Positions 37,579-47,700 of a stretch of DNA of 64,000 nucleotides are shown here, one piece after another. Each line of letters starts with the position of its first letter. Positions within the stretch are counted from its first letter, which is position 1. Under the pieces are notes generated by a model that saw nothing but the letters and a program-made list of their open reading frames with translations, was not told the origin of the DNA and did not search any database. Origin of the DNA: Gilliamella apicola (GTDB taxonomy: Bacteria > Pseudomonadota > Gammaproteobacteria > Enterobacterales > Orbaceae); assembly GCF_000599985.1 (NCBI RefSeq), contig NZ_CP007445.1, positions 1,426,001 to 1,490,000 of the forward strand, read 5' to 3'. Both the position numbers and the translations under genes were made by a program.

Positions 37579-37598
37579 ATATGTATAAATATACAGTA
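37579..37598 (-). promoter_or_regulatory. LexA (SOS) box upstream of umuDC
   Basis: The 20-base site matches the LexA consensus at about 16 positions, with the CAG half perfect (ATATACAGTA) and the other half reading ATG instead of CTG. Its place ahead of umuDC fits SOS control. Confidence 0.75.
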
Positions 37599-38443
37599 TA
37601 AAATAGCTGATTCAAAAATTTTTGATTGTAAAAAAATAGAAATTGAGCAAAAAAACGCAATTGATATTAAGCCACCGCTAACATTTTTGGAATTTCCAAT
37701 TTTTATGGGATTAAAAATAGTAGGGCAAAGATAAGCAGTTTTTAACTTAACAATAGTCAAAATGACATTATTGATTTTGTCATGTCACATAGATTGCTTA
37801 CATTGAATTAATTATTCATTTATAGTTTAAAAACATAATTCACTATCTATTATGTTAATTATTTATCTTGATAATATAAAGAGCAGTAATCATGTGTTGT
37901 TGTCATGCTTTTATATAAACAAATTAAATCAGTTTTTTAACTATAAAATTAGTAGCTTTTTATTGTTAATAAAGTGTTATAAAAAGCAGCAAAACAAAAG
38001 GATTAATGGGTAAATTAACTTTTACCATAATTTAACACGCATTTTCTTCATGACTTTATTTATTGATTTTTATAAAATAAAAATTCTTTATTTAGACCCA
38101 TCAAATCAAAATTGAATGATTTTTTATTCTTTTTAAGATAGGTTGCAGACCTTGCTTAACACAAGTTAAAAAAGAATAAGTATAATACCGCGCAATTTAC
38201 AGAATTTTCCATTTGAAATAACAAAGGTTGACATATTAACAATGTATTCAGTTAAGCTTACATCATGTAAAACAACATTTAGCAATATAGAATTTCAACA
38301 AACAAACATGCCTTTTTACATGTAATAAATATATTCAACTTTGTTATCCGCTTTAGCTCGGTCTAAAAAATATCTAATCAAAAATTACCGAACAATTACC
38401 GAATTTGTATTTCAAGTAATATTATTTTAGGAGTTTTAAAAAA
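37599..38443. other. Gene-poor AT-rich stretch between umuDC and the AEC gene
   Basis: I see no convincing gene. A 54-codon plus-strand frame without a start (37570-37734, with FDCKKIEIEQKNAIDIKPP) and an opposing minus-strand frame overlap each other near the LexA box; neither is supported. A TTGACA at about 38227 may be part of the promoter for the AEC gene. Confidence 0.4.
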
Positions 38444-39427
38444 ATGAATCTAATCTGGTCTGCAGTTGGACAAGTAGTAAGTTCTTGTCTTCCGGTTTTT
38501 TTACTTATTTTTCTTGGTTGGCTGTGTGTACAGCAAGGAATATTTACGAAAGATTCTAAAAAATTATTATCTGGACTTGTATCTAACTTTGTATTCCCAG
38601 CATTACTATTTGTGCATACATCACATGCTAAACCATCGCAAATATTCAATGGTATTTGGATGATTGCCTTTTTCTGCACGATGTCATTTTTATGGATCGT
38701 TTGCTTTTTAGTGAATAAATACGTTCTACATAAAGATCTAAAATCAACAGCCATGAGTTCAATGCTATGCTGTTTCCCAAATATGGGCGGAATGGGTGTT
38801 CCATTCTTAACTTTAATGTTAGGTGCCTCATCCACAATTTCTGTTGCAGTTGCTAACTTTGTTGTGGCATTGTCGTTAATTCCTATGACTATTTTTCTAT
38901 TAGAATTATGTGACACCAAAATATCAGGAGGTAAAGTAACGGGTGCAATGGTCTTTAGTGCAGTAAAAAGTTCACTTATGAAACCAATGTTCTTAGGCGT
39001 TATCCTTGGTTTAGTGGTGAGTGTGACTGATGGTACTACTTGGATGCCACACTTCATATTTAACACTTTTGATATAATGTCTAATGCTTGTAACTTCATC
39101 TCGTTAATTGCAGTAGGTGTGGGCATTTACGGTGTTAAATTAAAAATGTCAAAACCACTTATGATTAACGTAGTTTTAAAAAGCTTCTTTACGCCAGTTG
39201 TTGCGTTAATTGCTGTACATTTATTTGGTATCACAGGAATGGAAGCAGAAGAGTTAGTCTTCTTACTTGCAATGCCAACGGCATCAACAGCGGTTATTTT
39301 GGCTTATAACTGGAATGTTGAACAAGAACATGCATCAAGCATTTTCTTTGCTTCAACAGTATTATCAATTTTTATATTACCAACATTATTACTTATCATG
39401 GAATATACCATTCCAGGTGTGCAATAA
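38444..39427 (+). CDS. AEC-family transporter (second member)
   Basis: The 327-residue, roughly ten-helix protein starts SSCLPVFLLIFLGWLCVQQGIFTKDSKKLLSGLVSNFVFPALLF, the AEC opening. It carries FPNMGGMGVPFLTLMLG and VGVGIYGVKLKMSKPLMINVVLKSFFTPVVALIAVHLFG, with MPTASTAVILAYNWNVEQEHASS near the end. It is only distantly related to the AEC protein at 21723. The substrate is probably an organic anion. AGGAG precedes the start, and a strong terminator follows, so the gene appears to stand alone. Confidence 0.85.
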   Translation: MNLIWSAVGQVVSSCLPVFLLIFLGWLCVQQGIFTKDSKKLLSGLVSNFVFPALLFVHTSHAKPSQIFNGIWMIAFFCTMSFLWIVCFLVNKYVLHKDLKSTAMSSMLCCFPNMGGMGVPFLTLMLGASSTISVAVANFVVALSLIPMTIFLLELCDTKISGGKVTGAMVFSAVKSSLMKPMFLGVILGLVVSVTDGTTWMPHFIFNTFDIMSNACNFISLIAVGVGIYGVKLKMSKPLMINVVLKSFFTPVVALIAVHLFGITGMEAEELVFLLAMPTASTAVILAYNWNVEQEHASSIFFASTVLSIFILPTLLLIMEYTIPGVQ

Positions 39428-39449
39428 GCATTTATAATCGATCCGAACC

Positions 39450-39484
39450 GCCTCATTTAGCTCGTCTAAATGGGGCTTTTTTAT
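39450..39484 (+). terminator. Rho-independent terminator after the AEC gene
   Basis: An 11-base stem (GCCTCATTTAG / CTAAATGGGGC, one G-T pair) with loop CTCGT is followed by TTTTTTA. Confidence 0.85.
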
Positions 39485-39662
39485 TGATTTTATCATTACT
39501 AAAAATTGCTATTTCTTAATTTTATTTATATTTTTATTCATATCGTTAAGTTATTTATTAAAAATAAAATACATTATAAATGTGGTCAGAATTTTTTAGT
39601 TTATTTGTGACTAAAACTAAAAGGACAACACTAAATGACGAAAATTAAATATAATCATTTTG

Positions 39663-40172
39663 TTATTTAAAATTGCGAAATAATTGTCTAACTATAAAAG
39701 GATGAAGAACAGAAACTGGCATCATATATAATTTTCCCCAAAAGTTATGATTATTAACTGAAGCAATAAGATACAACATATTTGAATCCTCACTATTATT
39801 AATAATCCGTAAACATAGACAAACATCAAGATGCGAATCTTTTACCTGTAATGTGAGTTTATCTGGAGTCTGTTCAATAATTGTAAAAAAATGGAGGGTA
39901 TTTGAAGTTTCAAGATTGTGATGGTGTAGCTCAGGCTTATTAAATCCATGAACAGGTTTAATTCCAACTAATCTAACTAAAAAATCTCTTATTTTAAATA
40001 GAAACTCTAACCATTTAGGCTGATAAGATGTCATTATTTTATAAGCATCAAGTGCCGTAATATTTTTTGCTATGGCAATTGTTTGATAATCTAAATAATC
40101 TATTTTTTCATCAACTAAGGTAATATTGTTAGGTAAGACAGCTAATATTTGCTGAATATGCTTCTGTTTCAT
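39663..40172 (-). CDS. DUF2867 domain protein
   Basis: The 169-residue protein resembles DUF2867 proteins: LDYQTIAIAKNITALDAYKIMTSYQPKWLEFLFKIRDFLVRLVGI at residues 26-70, then LHFFTIIEQTPDKLTLQVKDSHLDVCLCL and a C-terminal MPVSVLHPFIVRQLFRNF. DUF2867 is often fused to SDR-type proteins, and its function is not known. It has no signal peptide or transmembrane segment. It is a single gene between two gene-poor regions. Confidence 0.75.
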   Translation of the reverse strand: MKQKHIQQILAVLPNNITLVDEKIDYLDYQTIAIAKNITALDAYKIMTSYQPKWLEFLFKIRDFLVRLVGIKPVHGFNKPELHHHNLETSNTLHFFTIIEQTPDKLTLQVKDSHLDVCLCLRIINNSEDSNMLYLIASVNNHNFWGKLYMMPVSVLHPFIVRQLFRNFK

Positions 40173-40459
40173 TTTTCTATATTTGATACAATAAGTTAAA
40201 TTTCTAGCAAAATAACTAATTTAATTTTAAGCCAACTACTCAATATTGATTATGTGACATTGCTATTATGACACTATACCATTACTTTTACTAGTAATGA
40301 TAAATTTCTGTCATTGAGTCGTTTTTTAATCAAAAACTAGTTTTGTCTTAACTTTGTTAAATAAGAATGTTTAACCGCAAATGAATCAAAAAAGACGACT
40401 TTCAGTAATATTCTTAAACCCAGCAACCATTCATTAACACGATTTATAGTATATATTTA

Positions 40460-40496
40460 ATGAAATGATATAGACTCCTGAATATTTTTTACAAAA
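40460..40496 (+). repeat. 37-bp dispersed repeat, left copy flanking the type VI cassette
   Basis: The sequence begins ATGAAATGATATAGACTCC and ends TTTTTTACAAAA. It is identical to the copy at 50581-50617 except one base (C/T), in the same orientation. Confidence 0.8.
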
Positions 40497-40511
40497 TAAA
40501 TTATAACTCAT

Positions 40512-40550
40512 TAATATAATTAATTTTTTAAACTTAAGTTAATTATATTA
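40512..40550. repeat. 12-bp perfect inverted repeat
   Basis: TAATATAATTAA and TTAATTATATTA are separated by 15 bases, immediately after the left dispersed repeat. The arms are A/T only, so some chance is possible. Confidence 0.45.
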
Positions 40551-41072
40551 TTTATATCACACTAAAATTCTATTCACTATTTTATCGATAGTTTAAAAAA
40601 TAATTTTTATCGTTGTACAGTCAGTCATTTTGTCAAAAAGTTTGAGGTTGTGGCTATGTTTCAATCAAAAGAATTTTTTAGATATGACTATTAATAAAAA
40701 TTCTTTGCAAAATACTCAATAAAAAAATCTGAAAAATCTAAATTATATAAATCCTTTTTTGATAATTCTTAAGCAATATATTTTAATTATATTTTGTTAA
40801 TTAACCAATGATATCAGTAAGTTACCTATCTAATTCAAGTTTAAGAAAATTTCAAAAAAAGGTTGCAAAATGCGCAAAATAGGGTATTTTTATACTCTTT
40901 TTTAGGTTGTTTTTTAACGTGAATTCATTAAAGCGTTTTACTTATGATAATAAATTATAAAATAATAAAATCATTAGTAAAAAATAACACTAAATAATTA
41001 TTAATAACAATAAACACAGTTCAATAAAGCAAAGTTGTATTTGCTATATATATGAAATATATCGAGGATAAC

Positions 41073-43829
41073 ATGGATAAAGGACTAACTAATCTGATTA
41101 GTCAGTTGGGCAATGATTTAAGTCGTGGTTTAAAGAATGGTTTGGTTAATGGCGCGGGTCACAATCGCTATACATTAAATATGGACGGTTTGCCTGCTGA
41201 GATTTCAATTTTACAGGTTGAGGGTAATGAGCAACTTAACCAGCCTTGGCACTATACGATTACTTTTACCAGCTCGAATAAACATCTTCTTGTTGAGTCA
41301 TTTCTTAATCAAAATGCCCGTTTGAGTTTTAACCCGGCTAATTCTAACCATTTAAGTAATATTGCAACGAAAGGACTTGATGCGCTCAATTCTTTAACCT
41401 CCGCCAATCCTTTACAAGCATTAAAACAGTCCGAGCCATTAAAACAGTTAGATAAGTTTACACAATCTAATCCACTTGATTCACTTAACTCTTTAACCCA
41501 GTTTAATCCGCTTAATCCGTTAAACTCATTATTATCTCAAGGTGGCTCACGCACTCTTTATGGTGTGATAACCCAGTTCAGTCAGTTATCGGTGAGTAAT
41601 GACGAAGCTCGTTATCAGGTGGTTTTGTCATCGCAATTAGCCAAACTGGCATTAAGTCATAACTGTGCTATTTTTCAAAATCAGAGCGTTATCAGTGTGG
41701 TTGAAGAGGTATTGCGCGGTCATGGTTATACAGGGATTGATTATCGTTTAGCACTTAAAGAGCAATACCCTGAACGTGAATTTATCACCCAGTGGCAAGA
41801 AAGTGACCTTGAGTTTATTCAAAGACTGCTTGCTGATGTAGGTGTCTATTTCCGATTTGAAACCCATGGCGAACACAATTGTGATGTGATGGTCATCAGT
41901 GATTATGAACAAGGTTATCATCAGGTGGCTGATATTGTCTACAAACAACCGAGTGGCACACTGGATAACGGCGTTGAAAGTGTCTGGGATATGACCTTGC
42001 ACAGTCAAATGGTGGAAGCTTCAGTAACAGTACAAGATTATAACTACCGAGATGCGCAGGCGAATTTACTGGGTGAAGTTAATAGCCAACAGAAAGATAA
42101 CACTACTTATGGCACTGATTACCGTTATGATGAGCACTATAAAGGGTTAAATAGTAATGGTAGTAATGTCAATAACAATGATATAAATAATTACAACAGT
42201 AATAATGATGACGATATTGATAGTGACACAAATAATCATGATAGCAATCGTGACGATATCGATACCGACGACAGTAACGGCAATAATAACGATAATAGTC
42301 GCGATAACAACAATGATATTAGTACTAACTCTGGTAATGCGGGTAATGGTGTTGAAAGTGGTGAATGGTATGCCCGTATTCGTCATGAGCGAGCGATTAG
42401 CCGTCAAATCCTTATCCGAGGTAAAAGCAATCAGGCCAATTTAGCCCCGGGTCAACATATCCGCATAAAAGGTAGCATAATTGCTGGAATAGATGAAGGC
42501 ATAATGATATTAACGGTGCAAGGTCAGGGAAACCGCAGTGATGCTTATGAACTGAGTTTTACCGCGATACCTTACCAGCCATTAAAACCTTACCGCCCGG
42601 AGCCGATTCCTTTCCCAACCATTGATGGCACGTTACCGGCACGGGTAACCAGTCCGGATAATGACACCTATGGTTATATTGATACACAAGGGCGCTATCG
42701 GGTTAAATTTAACTTTGATTTAAAAGAGTGGCGAAACGGTGAAGAGAGCTTATGGCTAAGGCTGGCTAAACCGTATGCCGGCAGTACCTATGGTTTTCAC
42801 TTTCCACTGATTGACGGCACAGAAGTTGCAGTTGCCTTTACTAATGGTAATCCAGACCGACCTTATATTGCGCATGCGATGCATGACAGTCAACACCCTG
42901 ACCATGTGACCACCATAAACAAACACCGTAATGTAATTCGCACACCGGCGAATAATAAGTTACGGATGGATGATAAACGCGGACAAGAGCACATCAAGTT
43001 AGCGACCGAATATGGTAAAACCCAGCTTAACATTGGGCATTTAGTTGACCAAAATAAAACCCAGCGAGGTGAAGGGTTTGAACTGCGCACTGATGAGTGG
43101 GGCGCAATTGCTGCCAATAAAGGCTTATACCTAACCAGTCAGACCGAGCCTAAAGCACAGGGCAAACAGCTTGATATGCAAGCTGCCATTACCCAGCTTG
43201 AAAATGCGTTATCAATTGCCAAAGCACTGCAAAATGCGGCAACTGCCTCTGAAGCTCATGGTGCAGATACCGACAGTCAAGAACAACTTAAAACAACATT
43301 AACTGAGTTAGCTCAAAGTGGTATTCTTGCTTATGCACAAGAAGGCATTGCTTTAACCAGTCCTGAAAACATCCAACTGTCAACGTCAAATAGCGTTTCA
43401 GTAACCAGTGAAAACCAAACTGACATCAATGCGTTAAAAAACATTACCGTCTCATCAGGTGAATCCATCGGTCTATTTGCCCATAAATCAGGAATGAAAG
43501 TCTTTGCCAACCAAGGTGATGTTGAGGTGCAGGCGCAAAATGCCAACCTGAATATGGCCGCCAAGCAAGATATTAAAATAGACAGTGTAGATGGCAGTAT
43601 TGATTGGTCAGCGGCAAAAGAGATCATCTTAATGTGTGGTGGTTCATACATCAAAATCAGTAGTGAAGGGATAGAGTTGGGCACGGCTGATAATGTTTAT
43701 ATAAAAAGTAATGCTATGCAGAAAATGGGACCGGCAAGTGAACAAATAAATCCTAAGTTACCTACTGGGTGTGAAATATCTATTCAAGAAGCAAGTAATT
43801 TACAAAAAGGTAACGTAACATTGGGATAA
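41073..43829 (+). CDS. vgrG: Type VI secretion system tip protein VgrG
   Basis: The protein has 918 residues, starting at the ATG at 41073, which has GAGGA seven bases upstream. The order is a gp27-like part (YTLNMDGLPAEISILQVEGNEQLNQPWHYTITF; later REFITQWQESDLEFIQRLLADVGVYFRFE), then a gp5 OB fold (RVTSPDNDTYGYIDTQGRYRVKFNFDL to DGTEVAVAFTNGNPDRPYIAHAMHD, about 520-612), then the DUF2345 needle. Two insertions are unusual: NPL-rich repeats at about 93-157 and an Asn/Asp-rich stretch at about 359-426. It should carry the adaptor-loaded effector encoded downstream. No structural type VI genes are in the window. Confidence 0.92.
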   Translation: MDKGLTNLISQLGNDLSRGLKNGLVNGAGHNRYTLNMDGLPAEISILQVEGNEQLNQPWHYTITFTSSNKHLLVESFLNQNARLSFNPANSNHLSNIATKGLDALNSLTSANPLQALKQSEPLKQLDKFTQSNPLDSLNSLTQFNPLNPLNSLLSQGGSRTLYGVITQFSQLSVSNDEARYQVVLSSQLAKLALSHNCAIFQNQSVISVVEEVLRGHGYTGIDYRLALKEQYPEREFITQWQESDLEFIQRLLADVGVYFRFETHGEHNCDVMVISDYEQGYHQVADIVYKQPSGTLDNGVESVWDMTLHSQMVEASVTVQDYNYRDAQANLLGEVNSQQKDNTTYGTDYRYDEHYKGLNSNGSNVNNNDINNYNSNNDDDIDSDTNNHDSNRDDIDTDDSNGNNNDNSRDNNNDISTNSGNAGNGVESGEWYARIRHERAISRQILIRGKSNQANLAPGQHIRIKGSIIAGIDEGIMILTVQGQGNRSDAYELSFTAIPYQPLKPYRPEPIPFPTIDGTLPARVTSPDNDTYGYIDTQGRYRVKFNFDLKEWRNGEESLWLRLAKPYAGSTYGFHFPLIDGTEVAVAFTNGNPDRPYIAHAMHDSQHPDHVTTINKHRNVIRTPANNKLRMDDKRGQEHIKLATEYGKTQLNIGHLVDQNKTQRGEGFELRTDEWGAIAANKGLYLTSQTEPKAQGKQLDMQAAITQLENALSIAKALQNAATASEAHGADTDSQEQLKTTLTELAQSGILAYAQEGIALTSPENIQLSTSNSVSVTSENQTDINALKNITVSSGESIGLFAHKSGMKVFANQGDVEVQAQNANLNMAAKQDIKIDSVDGSIDWSAAKEIILMCGGSYIKISSEGIELGTADNVYIKSNAMQKMGPASEQINPKLPTGCEISIQEASNLQKGNVTLG

Positions 43830-43832
43830 ATA

Positions 43833-44795
43833 ATGAATAGTAATAATCAAGTAATAACAACAGATGACTCTGAAAGAATTAAGGAAATTTTTCAGAAGAT
43901 TATAGATTTATCATCACAAACTGATGGATATTTTTATCTTATCTATCAATCTAATAATAAAAAAACAGACTTTGAAGATAAAATCGCAAAAAAAGGGTTA
44001 GTATTATTTCAATATATAAATTACAACATTAAACCTACACCTGGATTAATTAAACTTAATTTAGCTAAAGAACAAGATCGAATTATATTACGACAAAGCA
44101 TTGAGCAATTTTATTTAGAAGTAGCTCCTCAAAATACGTTATTTGCCAAACCTCGCTGTGTATATGGTTGGATTTTTTCACCATTGAAGATTGAGATGTT
44201 AGTCAGAGATATGGGTAGTGTGGCTATTCAGCAGAATAATGAAAGTACTGAGCTGTTACGTTATTACGATCCAGCAGTACTACCTGTATTATTGAATATT
44301 TTTTCTGATAATCAAAAAAACATGCTAGTTAAATTCCTCTATTTTTGGTTATATATAAATAGTGATAGACAATTAATTATCGAAAAAAATCCTAGAAATA
44401 TTAGTCGACATACAATTTTTAATTGTATTATTAGTGAACAGCAATGGAAGCAAATTGGTTGGATTGAAAGTCGTAATCAAACACTTGCTCGTTACCATTT
44501 TTTTCATCCTCAATATACGATATTAGAAAATGAAGCAGATCCAATTATATTGGAAGCTTTTGAAAATGCTGAAAGAAGAGGATATAAAAATAAAAATGAT
44601 CTATCAGAATACGCTTATTACAGTTTAATCATCCATCCTCAATTTATAGACCATGATAGTATTTCTCAAGTTATTAAACAAAATGATAATCGATCATTGG
44701 TTGCACAACTAAAAAATGTTACCTCGTCACAATGGAATAAAGTTAAAGATGATTTAAATATGAATAAAAAGGGAAGAAAAAATGAGTCTGTGTGA
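43833..44795 (+). CDS. DUF4123 type VI effector adaptor/chaperone
   Basis: The 320-residue protein has the DUF4123 pattern in its middle: FYLIYQSN at the start of the domain, then CVYGWIFSPLKIEMLVRDMGS and ELLRYYDPAVLPVLLNIF. DUF4123 proteins load a specific effector onto VgrG and are not themselves secreted. The gene lies three bases after vgrG and overlaps the effector gene by 14 bases, the usual order vgrG-adaptor-effector. The C-terminal half is specific to this locus and probably recognises the effector. Confidence 0.85.
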   Translation: MNSNNQVITTDDSERIKEIFQKIIDLSSQTDGYFYLIYQSNNKKTDFEDKIAKKGLVLFQYINYNIKPTPGLIKLNLAKEQDRIILRQSIEQFYLEVAPQNTLFAKPRCVYGWIFSPLKIEMLVRDMGSVAIQQNNESTELLRYYDPAVLPVLLNIFSDNQKNMLVKFLYFWLYINSDRQLIIEKNPRNISRHTIFNCIISEQQWKQIGWIESRNQTLARYHFFHPQYTILENEADPIILEAFENAERRGYKNKNDLSEYAYYSLIIHPQFIDHDSISQVIKQNDNRSLVAQLKNVTSSQWNKVKDDLNMNKKGRKNESV

Positions 44796-47700
44796 AAAAT
44801 GTCGTTCCTGTGGGTTACCTATTTATCCTGTTCGTTATGCTGTATCTCCTGAACAGATGGGTGCTAATTTACCACAATGGGCAGAAAAAGAAGAACTTCT
44901 ATCCTTAAATAAAGATAGTAAATATGTACTAAGAACAACTAGAAAAGGTTATCTATATCTTTTTTGTCAATATGAAGATAATGGATTAGATTTAGACGTT
45001 TCAGTATATAAAGTAGATGAAAAAGGTGGATTTTGGCAGCAAGATATTAGCAAAGAGCTAGATTTATTAAGATTTGGAGATAATGTAAAAAATGCAAACA
45101 ATGAGCAACAGACCATTCCATTAAATGAAATTGAAACCAGTTGCAGTAACGGCGCACATCAATCAAGCAATATTGCATTTATTGTGCTTGCCAAACCTGA
45201 TAAATGCGATAAAGCATGGTTAGCTTATAGCGAACATAAATGGAGTCTAAATACTTTAAGAAAGTATCTTTATGAAGAAGATAAACGTGATATTCGTATG
45301 CAAGTTATAAAACCTAAAGAGTGGATACAAAAACAAGAAAGTGCAAATGGTATCACATGCGCAACTAAAGAAGCGATAGCCAGTACAATGGAAGGTCAAT
45401 ATAATGATTATTTATTAGAACAAAATATAACTGGCATATTTCATGGTAAATATCCTGTAACATTTCCTTATCTATATAGTCAACCTGTTAAAGATTCGCC
45501 GATTTCAACAAGTCCAATTGGTACAGTCGATGAGAATAGAGTATTTGAATATAATAAATCTTTGTTCAAAATAAGAACAACATTAACTCCTTGGCTGAAT
45601 TTATCAAACTATCCTAAAGAATCATATCAATTTAAAGAAAATTACTCGTCTTATATATATCGTAAAATGGAATCAAGCCAACGTAATAGTACCAAATGTC
45701 CAGCAATGATGGTAGCCTTGATGGATAGTATTGGAATTGCTGCTGAATTAAGTAGTTGGGGTAATAGCGCTCTTGCAGCATTTAAAAAAGTTATTACAGA
45801 AAGACAATGGGAAAACTCCACATGTAGTAGTATTGAATTATTTGAACAATTTATTAAAAATAATGATTTGGTTAATAATCAGCAAAATTTTAAAAAACAT
45901 ATTCAACAAAAAAATAGAGATTATCTTTCGGATGTTGAATATTATAGACAGCCAATAAATTCTCCAAGCGTACTTGGTTTACCGTCTTCTACAAGACGAA
46001 TACCTGGATGGTCTAGTGCAGATAAAATAAAAGGGGAAAGAGTAGTTAGAATTGTCAATCAGGCAAAAAATTTTACTGCCTATGATCCCAACAGTCCTTA
46101 TCAAAACCCCTATTTATCTGATTTAGAGAAACATGTAAATTTCTGTAAATGGGATGCAAAAGCATTGGTAAATTTTACAGAGGAAAACTACTTATTAAAA
46201 GAGTTGGGCGAGGATAGGTATGCAAGTATTATTGAAGATATATTTAAATTAAATAATACATCACATAGAAATGAAATTGAAAAATTAAGTAATCAATGCA
46301 GCTTAATTCGAAATGAGTTTGAAGTAAAGGCTAAAGGTTATGAAGCAAGTTGGCATGCAAAAAACAAAACTGAGGAATCGGGTGAAAAACGTTGGCGTAA
46401 GTATAAAAAAAGGTTATTACAATATAACTCTGGCTCAGTAGCTTATGACAATTACAAAAAAAAATATAATCAATTTTTACAAGAAAGTGGAAATTATGTT
46501 CAAAGACTGATTGAAGATTTAATTAAATGGATCGATTGCTTTAAACAAAAGGAAAAACACCCAATATCATTAGCTGCCGATGATTTTGCACAAGATAGTG
46601 ATGATTATCTTGCATTTGCAAACGATATTTTAATGACTTTAGGATCACATATTAATAATGATAGAGTTGTTGATCTATTTACACAATTCGTTACTGATGA
46701 AACCTTAGATGCACATAATATAGTCTGGTCAGCAGTATTTGCCAAACGAAAATTAACTAAAGAGCAACAACAAAAATACATTAATCTGATGCATAGCTTA
46801 GATAAAACAACACCAATGCATCGAGAAGATTATGGGCAATTATTAGATAAATTGGCAACAGTTTTGAGCTTTTCTCAAGAAGAATCTGAAGAAGGCAAAA
46901 TATTTGAAGCTTGGGCTAATGCGATGACTAACTTCGATGTTAGCATTTTAGACGAAGAAAATGAATCTTATTCACTTGATTTAAGTAAAGAATTAGCAAG
47001 CTTATTTGATAGTCAACGTGATTTTTTATTAGATGACAATTCAACCGATGCCCAAATTACGGCTGCTTATATAAAACCTATTAAAGAAAATATATTTTCT
47101 ACATCTGTGGTTTTACTAAAATATTTGCAACTCAAAGGCGGTAAAATTTCGTCTGCTTTTGCTGAAGCTTTTTTTATTGCTAGTAATCCATCTCCTCAGA
47201 TATCTAAATCGGCTTTAAAAAGAAAAATGGAAGCATATTATGATTGGTCAAATCGCATTAAAAAATCAGTAGCTAATGATTTTAATAATGCAGGCACAAA
47301 GTTAAGTATTGCTTATCAAAATATCAATCAAAAAATAACCAGTATATTAAGTACCACAACAGCCGGCAAGGGATTAATTGGTTTTATGGCGTTCTATCAA
47401 CTAAAAACTTTATATGAAATAATTTCAGATGATCGTTATAAAACTCAAGCACAACAATCTGAAGCGAATTATAAACTCGTAATGGCGGCAACCGGAATAA
47501 TCTCGTTAGGTTTTAAATTTGCTATTGTTCATGGTGAAAATAATCGGCTAAATGAAAAAACACTTAAGAATTTTGGCTTTTTTGGTAACATTTTTGGCTT
47601 GATTTCAAGTATCACCCAACTTGCGATAAGTTGGAATGAGGATACGTCAAATAAAACAAAAATAGAAAAAGATTTTTATATAATAGGGTTTACTACATCT

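Larger units (their letters stand above)
40173..41072. other. Gene-free region upstream of the vgrG cassette
   Basis: There is no recognisable gene in about 900 AT-rich bases. It holds one copy of the 37-base dispersed repeat and a 12-base inverted repeat, both listed separately. The vgrG promoter must lie near its right end. Confidence 0.5.

Noticed and set aside
37570..37734. Plus-strand 54-codon open frame near the LexA box, and a minus-strand frame opposite it
   Set aside because: The plus frame has no start codon, both overlap a regulatory site, and neither resembles a known protein.
38422..39126. Minus-strand 234-codon frame
   Set aside because: It is the antisense shadow of the AEC transporter, whose plus-strand frame has clear helices, a ribosome site and a terminator.
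42147..42444. Long open frames on both strands inside vgrG, full of Ile/Val/Thr
   Set aside because: They are by-products of the Asn/Asp triplet repeat in vgrG read in other frames.
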